A stretch of DNA of 64,000 nucleotides from Mesorhizobium sp. WSM2240 (lineage in GTDB: Bacteria > Pseudomonadota > Alphaproteobacteria > Rhizobiales > Rhizobiaceae). The notes under the pieces are model-generated. The model worked only from the letters and a program-made list of their open reading frames with translations. It did not search any database and was not told the DNA's origin. This document shows, in pieces, positions 27,769 through 35,655 of the stretch. The position numbers and the translations under genes were made by a program. The DNA lies in assembly GCF_040438645.1 (NCBI RefSeq), contig NZ_CP159256.1, forward strand, positions 124,001 to 188,000. Direction: 5' to 3'. The stretch's first letter is position 1; each line of letters opens with the position of its first letter.

Positions 27769-29120
27769 TGAAAAGGCATGCAGGCTCCCTGTCGGGACTG
27801 GCTCAAAGCGGAAGGCAGTTTGCCCGCCAGCTTTACATCGTCCTGACAGGTGTGCCCAAGCCATTGATGATCAAGTCTGGGCTAGCGATCACGCTCGCCG
27901 ATCAGGCCGTGGTTAGCGCGTTGAACTTTATCACCACGCTGGTGATCGGCCGCGTTTGCGGTTCTGCGGAACTAGGGATCTATGCAATTTGCTTTACCAT
28001 CATCGTGCTTAGCAGCGCGGCGTGCGAGTCGCTGGTAATCGCGCCCTACATGGCGCTGTCAAAGAACTTGTCCGCCGATAGCAAGCGCACTTATCTTGGA
28101 AGCATTGTCTCGCACCAGCTCCTTTTGGCCATCGTCCTGTCGGCGGGCTTGATCGTTGCCGTCACTATCTTCGGCTCGTTGAAAGCGAGCGAACTCCAAA
28201 ATCCTTTACTGCTCCTGGCCGTGATCCTGCCAGCCATCCTCGCACGCGAATTGGCAAGGCGCTACTCGATGGCCGAGTTTGCGCCTAAGGACGCGCTGAT
28301 GATCGATCTGGCCGCCGCAGTCCTCCAGCTGGCATGCATCCTTGTCTTGGCCGCAAGCGCCTGGCTCACCGTTTCGTCGGCCCTACTGGCCATCGGTTTT
28401 GCCAACCTGGTTTCGCTCATCCCATGGCGCATGGCCAAGAAATTCCCGATGAAGGTGGTGTCTCGCGCCGTTCGAGACGACTTCGTCAAGAACTGCAGGC
28501 TCGGCGTCGGCAACCTCGCAGCGCTAGCAACCTTTCTGGGCCAGCTCTATTTGGCGCCATGGCTGCTGGTCCACATAGCCGATGCCGCCGCTGTCGGGCT
28601 TTTTGCCGCGTGTCATGCACTCGTGATGATCACCAATCCACTGACACAGGGTATTGCCAATAGCCTCATGCCTCGCAGCGTCGTTGCTTGGACCCATGGT
28701 GACGGGCCGCAAATCAGGTCATTGGTGGAGCGTTATTCCGCGCTGCTGGGAGTGGCGATGGCCATACTTTGCCTTCCGCTGGTGTTGTTTGGGGACGTTA
28801 TCCTTTCACGCCTCTTCGGCGACGGGTTTGACGGGCAGGGAACAACCGTTGCGGTGCTGGCGGTTGCCGCAATGGTGCGTGCAATCGCCATGTCGGCGTA
28901 TATTGGCCTGTGGGCTGTTGGCCGCTCCCACGTAAACGCCGCCGTGAATGTCGCGGGCCTGATTTTCCTGGTCCTCGCCCTACCGCAGCTTTTTCCAACT
29001 TTCGGACTGCAGGGCGCGGCAATCGCGGTGCTCCTGGCCGACAGCTTTTCGGCGATGGCGAGATTCTTTCTTTTCTACCAGAACACCAAGCGGACAGTCC
29101 GCAATGAGCAGCCGGTATGA
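27768..29120 (+). CDS. Wzx-type polysaccharide flippase
   Basis: 450 residues with about twelve membrane segments, a basic N-terminus and the polysaccharide-synthase/MATE-like layout (ALNFITTLVIGRVCGSAELG, ARELARRYSMAEF). It would flip lipid-linked repeat units across the inner membrane. Start overlaps the upstream stop and its own stop overlaps the next start (ATGA), so the genes are translationally coupled. Confidence 0.88.
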   Translation: MKRHAGSLSGLAQSGRQFARQLYIVLTGVPKPLMIKSGLAITLADQAVVSALNFITTLVIGRVCGSAELGIYAICFTIIVLSSAACESLVIAPYMALSKNLSADSKRTYLGSIVSHQLLLAIVLSAGLIVAVTIFGSLKASELQNPLLLLAVILPAILARELARRYSMAEFAPKDALMIDLAAAVLQLACILVLAASAWLTVSSALLAIGFANLVSLIPWRMAKKFPMKVVSRAVRDDFVKNCRLGVGNLAALATFLGQLYLAPWLLVHIADAAAVGLFAACHALVMITNPLTQGIANSLMPRSVVAWTHGDGPQIRSLVERYSALLGVAMAILCLPLVLFGDVILSRLFGDGFDGQGTTVAVLAVAAMVRAIAMSAYIGLWAVGRSHVNAAVNVAGLIFLVLALPQLFPTFGLQGAAIAVLLADSFSAMARFFLFYQNTKRTVRNEQPV

Positions 29121-30502
29121 CTCACGCTCGGCCTACTTCTTTGAATGCGTGCAACCTGCACACCAGGCTTGAGCAGAAGCCAGGCGTTTTTTGGCTGACG
29201 ATCGTTTCGTTATGGGTGATGACGACCATGGCGACGTTTCGCTCCCGAAGTATCGACGATTTGTTGGGCAGTGGCGGAATTGATTTTCAGGTCCAGTATC
29301 AGGCGATTTCGTGGACCATATTGGGATCAATTTCTGCCCTTCTTTTGCTTTTGGGTAAAGTCGATTTTTCGCTGGTCAGGCGCGGCCCGCTGGCATGGCT
29401 GCTGGCGTTCGCCGCCCTGGGAGTCGCGTCCTCTCTCTATTCTCTTTCTCCCTTGATCACATTGTACTACTCGATCCAATCGATAGTATTAATACTACTC
29501 GTGTGCGCCATTGGTAAAAACGTTGACAAAATTTACTATATCGTTTGCCTTTACGCGGCACTAAACTGGATCGTGTTGATAATGGGAACGGCCGGGTTCG
29601 GTCTCGGCCTGGATTGGATCACGACAGCCGAAGAAAGCTACGTGCGCTACGGGGGCTCGAGGGGCGAGTTGTGGCGTTTCAGTACGGCATTCGGTCACCC
29701 TAGCCTGATCGCAATCGTCGCAGCGATGGGGGCCGTTGGGCTGGCCGCGCAGAGGTCCCGTTGGAGCGGCAAGCGCCTGATCGTCGGCTGGCTTACTTTG
29801 ACGGTGGTCTTGACGTTGAGCCGCACAGCTATCGCCGGCATGGCGGCAGGCTTCCTGGTCATTGCCGTGCTCCGTCATAAGATCAGCGGCACCCTAGCCA
29901 CGATCTGCCTACTTGCCGCTCTTGTTTTGTCTATCCCGGGGCTCGATGAGCGACTGGTCAACGTGTTTATGCGTGGCCAGTCGAGCCAAGATTTTTCGTC
30001 ACTGACCGGTCGCTCGGAAATCTATAGCGCCGCGCTTCAACGCCTGGAGCAGGCGTGGTGGGGCGAGGGTTTTCGATCGCTGCGCGGAAGGCCGTTGATT
30101 GGCGAGCAGTGGGGACATGGTGTCTCGCACGCTCACAATCTTGTCCTCCAGGCTTCAATCGATCTGGGAGTAGCGGGCGTTCTTGCGGTGGTGATGTGTC
30201 TTTTTTCTCTGACGCGGGATGCGGTCCGGCTGGCTTTTCCGAGCCGTCGGCTGGGTCTATCGGCGGCATCGGATATCGAACCGATCGCAGTACTGTTTCC
30301 GATCCTGGCTTTTTGCGCACTGGATTCCGGCTTCGCGATGAACGTGAACGTCTTCGTAATCGCTTTCGTAATGTTCTGCGCTTCAACGCGCCGCAAGGTC
30401 GCTCAGCAGGCGCCAGCAACCAGATATGATTCAACTGAGTTTGTGACCAGCCAGGTCACATTCAACCACACGATGGGGCGGCGATATCAATGCCTTCGTT
30501 GA
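29117..30502 (+). CDS. Wzy-type polysaccharide polymerase / O-antigen ligase family
   Basis: 461 residues, about ten to twelve membrane segments. The large periplasmic loop carries RSEIYSAALQRLEQAWWGEG and VSHAHNLVLQASIDLGVAG, the characteristic Wzy/WaaL region with the conserved His. It likely polymerises the repeat units. A second Wzy-like protein is encoded at 33330-34754. Confidence 0.86.
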   Translation: MTHARPTSLNACNLHTRLEQKPGVFWLTIVSLWVMTTMATFRSRSIDDLLGSGGIDFQVQYQAISWTILGSISALLLLLGKVDFSLVRRGPLAWLLAFAALGVASSLYSLSPLITLYYSIQSIVLILLVCAIGKNVDKIYYIVCLYAALNWIVLIMGTAGFGLGLDWITTAEESYVRYGGSRGELWRFSTAFGHPSLIAIVAAMGAVGLAAQRSRWSGKRLIVGWLTLTVVLTLSRTAIAGMAAGFLVIAVLRHKISGTLATICLLAALVLSIPGLDERLVNVFMRGQSSQDFSSLTGRSEIYSAALQRLEQAWWGEGFRSLRGRPLIGEQWGHGVSHAHNLVLQASIDLGVAGVLAVVMCLFSLTRDAVRLAFPSRRLGLSAASDIEPIAVLFPILAFCALDSGFAMNVNVFVIAFVMFCASTRRKVAQQAPATRYDSTEFVTSQVTFNHTMGRRYQCLR

Positions 30503-31422
30503 CAGTTTTGATGCCGACTCACAATGCGGCACTGTATCTCAGAGACGCGGTTGCTTCCGTGTTGTCGCAGGACATGCCGGATTTTGAACTTTTGGTTCTG
30601 GACGACGGTTCGAACGATGGAAGTTTCGAATATCTTCGCACCCTCGCAGATCCTCGCATTACGATCTCGCGATCTGAAAAGAACATCGGATTGGGGGCCA
30701 CGCTGACGCGCGGCTTGGATTTGTGCAAGACTGAATTCTTTGTCCGGATGGATGCCGATGACATCATCGAGCCCACTAAGTTTTCAAAGCAAATTGCGTT
30801 TCTCCACGACCATCCCGAAATTGGTCTTGTCGGCACCCAGTTTCACTACTTCGGCGCGGGGGGGGCCAGGGCGGCGCTTTCTCCACGGGTCCCACTTGGC
30901 CATGATGCCATCGTCGCGGGGCTTCACAAACGAGCTCTGACGCTCGTCCACGGCAGCCTCATGGGGCGAACCGAAGTCCTAAGGCGCGCGGGGGGTTATC
31001 GCGTCCGCGGTATGGGCGAGGATTGGGACATGTTTCTGCGAGCTAGTGAAACAACCAGGCTCGCGAATTTGCCTGACGACCTTTACCGGTGGCGGCTCCA
31101 CAACGAGAACGCCCGGCTAAGTCATATCATGGAGCAGCAGCGAGGGATCGACTTTGCTTGCGATTGTGCGACGAGACGGACTGCCGGCCAAGCCGAGCAG
31201 AGCTTTGACGAGTTTGTAGCAACGCAGCGAAAACAAGCGCTCGCGCGTCGGCTGCGAACGCTCGCGGACCTCTATGCGCTTGCCCAGTACCGCATCGCGC
31301 TGACTTCGATCTCGGCCGGACGACCGGTGCGAGGCTATGCGCGCTTGGCATTGGCGGCTTCTTGCTCGCCCACCCGCTCTGTGGATCGGGTGCGCCGAAT
31401 GTTTGCACGGGGCCCGTCATGA
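30490..31422 (+). CDS. Glycosyltransferase family 2
   Basis: 310 residues, GT-A fold. LTVLMPTHNAALYLRDAVAS, LLVLDDGSNDGS (nucleotide-binding Asp) and FFVRMDADD (DXD) are clear; GEDWDMFLRASE (ED catalytic region) follows. No membrane segment, so it is peripheral on the inner face. It overlaps the preceding polymerase gene by 13 bp. Confidence 0.93.
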   Translation: MPSLTVLMPTHNAALYLRDAVASVLSQDMPDFELLVLDDGSNDGSFEYLRTLADPRITISRSEKNIGLGATLTRGLDLCKTEFFVRMDADDIIEPTKFSKQIAFLHDHPEIGLVGTQFHYFGAGGARAALSPRVPLGHDAIVAGLHKRALTLVHGSLMGRTEVLRRAGGYRVRGMGEDWDMFLRASETTRLANLPDDLYRWRLHNENARLSHIMEQQRGIDFACDCATRRTAGQAEQSFDEFVATQRKQALARRLRTLADLYALAQYRIALTSISAGRPVRGYARLALAASCSPTRSVDRVRRMFARGPS

Positions 31423-31453
31423 TTGAGATTGTTGTTTGAGGTGGGAGGGAGAG

Positions 31454-32566
31454 ATGCGAATTGCGATGATCGGACTGCGTGGAGTTCCGGCCAAATACAG
31501 CGGGGTCGAGACGGCTGTTGAAGAGATCGGCTCGAGGTTGGTGGGGCAGGGCCATCAAGTCTCGGTGTACTGCATGGCAGGTGCCGGCGGGCCGTATGGC
31601 GGCATCTATCGCGGAATGAACCGCATAGAAATACCGACAATTAAATCCAAGAACCTGCAGATGATCGTCTACTCAGCCCTTTCCACATTGCACGCGATAA
31701 GACAGGGATACGACGTAATACATCTTCAGGCACTTGGTCCCTCCACTATGGCGCTCCTGTGCTGGCTGACGCGGCGGCCGGTTGTGGTGACCTGCCACGG
31801 CTTGGACTACAAGCGCGAAAAATGGGGTTTGCTGGCCCGGCTCTATTTGCAACTTGGCGAATATGTGAGCGCTCGTTTCGCCCGCGAAGTGATCACCGTC
31901 TCCAAATCATTGAAGGATCATTTTCAGCGCGTCCACGGCAAACGGGCAACCTACATTCCAAACGGATCGCGGGAACAAGCGCGCGTGGAACTCGGGGAGT
32001 ATTCCCAGCGCTATGATATCTTGCCGCGCAACTATGTCGTCTTTGTCGGTCGTTTGGTCGAATGCAAAAGGGTAGACCACCTGATTTCGGCGTTCAGACG
32101 CGTCCACACCGATCTAAAGCTGGTGATCGTCGGCGATGGTCCCACCGAAATCGTATCGCGGCTCAAGGCAGTCGCCGGCGATTCCAACCAGATAGTCTTT
32201 ACGGGCGCCCTACACGGGGCGGAACTTGCCGCCATCTTTTCCAACGCATCCCTTTTTGTCTTGCCCTCCGTCCTCGAAGGACTCCCGTTGGCTCTCATCG
32301 AAGCACTGGCCTACGACCTGCCGGTGGTCGTCAGCGATATTCCTGAAAATCTCGAAGTTGTGGAGGATGCCGGCCAATATCGTGCCGTGGTGACAACAGC
32401 CGACGACGAATGCAGCCTGACCGAAGGATTGGAGCGAGCGATCGCCGAGTTCAAGTCGAACAACGGGCTGTCGAGTGGAAATGCGCGATTTGTAAGCGAT
32501 AAGTACGACTGGGACGAGGTAAGCAGGCAAACCCTCAAGGCTTATGAGCGCACGCTGGGCGCCTGA
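31454..32566 (+). CDS. Glycosyltransferase family 4 (GT-B)
   Basis: 370 residues; ATG at 31454 after GGGAGGGAG. N-terminal acceptor domain MRIAMIGLRGVPAKYSGVET is the form seen in rhamnosyl/galactosyltransferases with a DUF1972-type start. The C-terminal domain has VVFVGRLVECKRVDHLISA, LKLVIVGDGP and the donor-binding LFVLPSVLEGLPLALIEALA (E-x7-E). Retaining sugar transfer in repeat-unit assembly; sugar unknown. Confidence 0.93.
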   Translation: MRIAMIGLRGVPAKYSGVETAVEEIGSRLVGQGHQVSVYCMAGAGGPYGGIYRGMNRIEIPTIKSKNLQMIVYSALSTLHAIRQGYDVIHLQALGPSTMALLCWLTRRPVVVTCHGLDYKREKWGLLARLYLQLGEYVSARFAREVITVSKSLKDHFQRVHGKRATYIPNGSREQARVELGEYSQRYDILPRNYVVFVGRLVECKRVDHLISAFRRVHTDLKLVIVGDGPTEIVSRLKAVAGDSNQIVFTGALHGAELAAIFSNASLFVLPSVLEGLPLALIEALAYDLPVVVSDIPENLEVVEDAGQYRAVVTTADDECSLTEGLERAIAEFKSNNGLSSGNARFVSDKYDWDEVSRQTLKAYERTLGA

Positions 32567-32568
32567 TC

Positions 32569-33333
32569 ATGGATACTTACAAAACCTCATCAAACCTCCT
32601 CACCGATCGAGACATTCTCGTGTCACCTCGGAACCAGACGCGGTCGAGACGGCTGCTTCGAACGATACCAATGGCAGGCCTGGTAGCCGGCTTTGCGCTC
32701 TTTTCGGCTTTCGTTGCGTGGCGAGAGGCGATTTCCGTCATTCGTCACGCCGAGGAGCCAAGTTTCAATTTCGCCGATCTCAGCCGCGGCCCGGTGAAGG
32801 TAGGCTTCTCGAACTATTCGCGCAACTTGCTGATAAATGACTGCCTCTCGACCATATCGTCGGTCTATGGACGCGTGCAGCCGCAACGGAAGCGAGAATT
32901 GTTGTTGGCGGCGTGCTCCGAAACAGCGAGCGAAATCATCGCTGAAACGCCTTCTCACGCCTTTGCATGGTTTCTCAGAGCGTTTGCCGCCGCTGAACTT
33001 GGCGACTTCCAAGTATTCAATCAGGCGATGAAAATGTCGTACCTGTCCAGTCCGTTCGAGCTCTGGCTCGGTCAACTGCGTGTCCAAACCGCAGCGCGGT
33101 TCTACTCTTCGTTGGACGATCGATCTCGCGCCAATTACGCAAGCGACATCGTGGTTCATCTTATGACCGACCGCGGGAGCGAGAAGATCGCCTCCGAGAT
33201 GTTTCGAAACCCCGTACTGAAGAACCACGTCATCGACATCGCGGAAAAACTCCCCGAAAACGTCAAATGGCGGCTGGCGGAAAAAATGCAGCAAGCCGCT
33301 GGCACCGGGCGCGGGAGGACGGTTTCCCCGTGA
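32569..33333 (+). CDS. Membrane-anchored hypothetical protein of the EPS cluster
   Basis: 254 residues starting 2 bp after the GT4 stop. A basic N-terminus is followed by one membrane segment (MAGLVAGFALFSAFVAW). The remaining ~200 residues are predicted periplasmic and helical, with a TPR-like stretch (SHAFAWFLRAFAAAELGDFQ). No enzyme motif. Its place directly before the second polymerase suggests an assembly or accessory role in chain synthesis. Confidence 0.8.
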   Translation: MDTYKTSSNLLTDRDILVSPRNQTRSRRLLRTIPMAGLVAGFALFSAFVAWREAISVIRHAEEPSFNFADLSRGPVKVGFSNYSRNLLINDCLSTISSVYGRVQPQRKRELLLAACSETASEIIAETPSHAFAWFLRAFAAAELGDFQVFNQAMKMSYLSSPFELWLGQLRVQTAARFYSSLDDRSRANYASDIVVHLMTDRGSEKIASEMFRNPVLKNHVIDIAEKLPENVKWRLAEKMQQAAGTGRGRTVSP

Positions 33334-34754
33334 ACACGCATCGACCGACTGCTCAATTGAGCCTGAATGATTGGACCGGCATGGTTTTGGTCGGTATCGT
33401 TACGATCGCGACGATACCGTTCGCGAGCAATCGGCCGTTCTTTTGGGCCTTGTGGGCCTGCATTATCGGCGCTTGGGCGGCCATATATTTGCTCATCCAT
33501 CGTGCCGGCAGCCTGCAAGTTCCACCGGGAATCCGAGGTCCAGGAGTGTTCTGGGTCTTGTTCTGCATCGCCATTGCACTGCAGCTCGTGCCAGTCGGCC
33601 CTCTCGTTGGTCCCGTTGAATTTCAATCGGCGGCGCGCCACACGTTCCACAGTTCATATCCGAGCCTCACGCCGAGCGCGACGCTCTTGGCCCTCATGCG
33701 AGCCGTGAGTTACGGCCTGTTTCTGTTCCTGGTTGTTCAGGTTTCCCGCAACGGCCATCGACGCAGGCGGATTCTTCGCGCCATCTTCTTCATCATCGGA
33801 TTGCACGCTCTGTACGGGCTTCTCGCTCTCACGCAGTTTGGCGACACGATCCTCTTCTTGGAAAAATGGAGCTACGAAGGCTCCGCAACCGGCACTTTTC
33901 TCAATCGGAATTCCTTCGCCACCTTTCTGGCCATGGGACTGGTCCTCGGGATCGGACTGTTGCTGTCGGGCATTTCCGAGGCTGGGACAAGAAGCGCGGC
34001 ATATAGGCCGTCATTTGACGCCGGGTCGCTTCTGGTCCTGGCGGTATTCTGCCTGATCGCTGCGGCATTGCTGGCGACGCAGTCTCGCATGGGCGTCTTT
34101 TCCGCCACATGCGGTGTCTCGTTTGCTGGCGCTCTGGGCGTGCGGAAGCTGCGGGCCGCCGGCGGCTCGTTCATGGGGCTGTCGCTGGTCTTCTCGGTCG
34201 TGGGAATCGCCGTGCTGTTTGCATATGGAGCCGGGCTGTTCTCACGAATTGGAATTGCCGGCGAATCGGCTGCGGGCAGAGGAGCGCTGTATTCGCAGAT
34301 ATTTACAATGATCTCCGCCCGGCCATGGACTGGCTTCGGAGGAGGGTCATTCGAGCTCGCTTATCCATTGTTTCACGAACTTCCGGTCCCGACAGACATG
34401 GTTTGGGACAAGGCGCATTCCACCTACCTGTCCCTCTGGGCGGAGTATGGGATAGTAGCCGGTTCATTGCCGTTGGTCGCGTTCGCCGCAATCGCAGCTT
34501 ACAGTTTCGCGCGGGCGGTAAGCAGCAAAGATAACTGGCTTGAACCGACTGTCGCGACCGGTGTGCTGATCGTGGCGGCGGTGCACTCGATTGTGGATTT
34601 CAGTCTCGAAATCCAGGCGAATACGCTTCTGCTCCTGTTGTTGATCGGACTGGCAATCACACCGTCCCGCATCAGGAAGGAAAAGGAAACTCCCCGTGAC
34701 CGTGTCCACGTTAAGTGCGCAGTCGATATTGTAACGACGACAATGGGTGATTGA
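33330..34754 (+). CDS. Second Wzy/O-antigen-ligase-family membrane protein
   Basis: 474 residues from the GTG at 33330, which overlaps the preceding stop (GTGA). About ten to twelve membrane segments. The O-antigen-ligase pattern is visible in the late loop: GRGALYSQIFTMISARPWTG, GFGGGSFELAYP, KAHSTYLSLWAEYGI. Either a second polymerase or a ligase moving the chain to another acceptor. Confidence 0.86.
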   Translation: MNTHRPTAQLSLNDWTGMVLVGIVTIATIPFASNRPFFWALWACIIGAWAAIYLLIHRAGSLQVPPGIRGPGVFWVLFCIAIALQLVPVGPLVGPVEFQSAARHTFHSSYPSLTPSATLLALMRAVSYGLFLFLVVQVSRNGHRRRRILRAIFFIIGLHALYGLLALTQFGDTILFLEKWSYEGSATGTFLNRNSFATFLAMGLVLGIGLLLSGISEAGTRSAAYRPSFDAGSLLVLAVFCLIAAALLATQSRMGVFSATCGVSFAGALGVRKLRAAGGSFMGLSLVFSVVGIAVLFAYGAGLFSRIGIAGESAAGRGALYSQIFTMISARPWTGFGGGSFELAYPLFHELPVPTDMVWDKAHSTYLSLWAEYGIVAGSLPLVAFAAIAAYSFARAVSSKDNWLEPTVATGVLIVAAVHSIVDFSLEIQANTLLLLLLIGLAITPSRIRKEKETPRDRVHVKCAVDIVTTTMGD

Positions 34755-34758
34755 ACAG

Positions 34759-35559
34759 ATGCGATTGGGCTTTGCAAAAGTCATCCTGGAGCCGTTGCTG
34801 AAGCGCTCACATAACAGGAGCGTTGGCCGCAGAAAACGAATTTTCGTGAAGGATGCTTCAGCGGTCTTTTACGCGGTCGGAGATGTTCACGGCTGCCTGT
34901 CGCTGCTCAAGAAAATCGACCTTCTGATCGCGTCCGATGATCAGGATCGCGAGAAGATCGTGGTGATGCTCGGCGACTATGTCGATAGGGGACCGGCTTC
35001 TGCGCAGGTCCTGGACTATTTGAACACGCGGCCGCCGGCGAACTTCAGGAGAATCTGCCTCGCCGGCAATCACGAGGAGACGATGCTTTCGTTCCTGGAG
35101 GATCCGACCACGAACGGCGGGTGGCTTGACTATGGAGGCTTCGAAACGCTGCGGTCATATGGGATCGACACCAGCGAAATTGTCGCCAATCGGACGAGGC
35201 CGAAAAAACTGGCTCAGATATTGGAGAGCCATATTCCAGGGGATCACGTCGAATTTCTGCGACAATTGCCGGTGATGGTCTGCTCGCCGGATTATGTGAT
35301 GGTCCATGGTGGATTGCGGCAAGGCGTGCCGATTGCCGATCAGCTCGATCACGACCTTATGTGGCTCAGGGCGGGCGGTGACGCAACTCCCGGTCATCGG
35401 GCCAACCGTGTTCTCATTCACGGCCATACGCCGGTCTCCACTGCGCTCATCACACCCCACCGCATTTGCGTGGACACGGAAGCCTACCGGACTGGTGTGC
35501 TTTCGGCGGTTCGCGTTCGGTCGGATGAAGCCGTGAAAGTACTGTCATGTACCGCCTAG
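34759..35559 (+). CDS. PPP-family metallophosphoesterase (Ser/Thr-phosphatase-like)
   Basis: 266 residues from the ATG at 34759 (GTG at 34747 is the alternative; it overlaps the polymerase stop). Complete calcineurin-like core: GDVHGCLSLL (near residue 40), GDYVDRGP (near 72), LAGNHEETM (near 102), VHGGLR and HGHTPV. This is the bacterial PrpA/PrpB-like branch of PPP phosphatases. It lies between the polymerase and the BY-kinase gene, so it may dephosphorylate the kinase tyrosine cluster or a lipid-phosphate; the target is inferred. Confidence 0.88.
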   Translation: MRLGFAKVILEPLLKRSHNRSVGRRKRIFVKDASAVFYAVGDVHGCLSLLKKIDLLIASDDQDREKIVVMLGDYVDRGPASAQVLDYLNTRPPANFRRICLAGNHEETMLSFLEDPTTNGGWLDYGGFETLRSYGIDTSEIVANRTRPKKLAQILESHIPGDHVEFLRQLPVMVCSPDYVMVHGGLRQGVPIADQLDHDLMWLRAGGDATPGHRANRVLIHGHTPVSTALITPHRICVDTEAYRTGVLSAVRVRSDEAVKVLSCTA

Positions 35560-35655
35560 GCACGATCACCGCGCGGAAATACCTGGATGGTTCGGTGCAC
35601 AGAACCGGATCATGCAAAGCGACTTGTCTCTTAACCGTTTGCAGCGAGACTCTCG

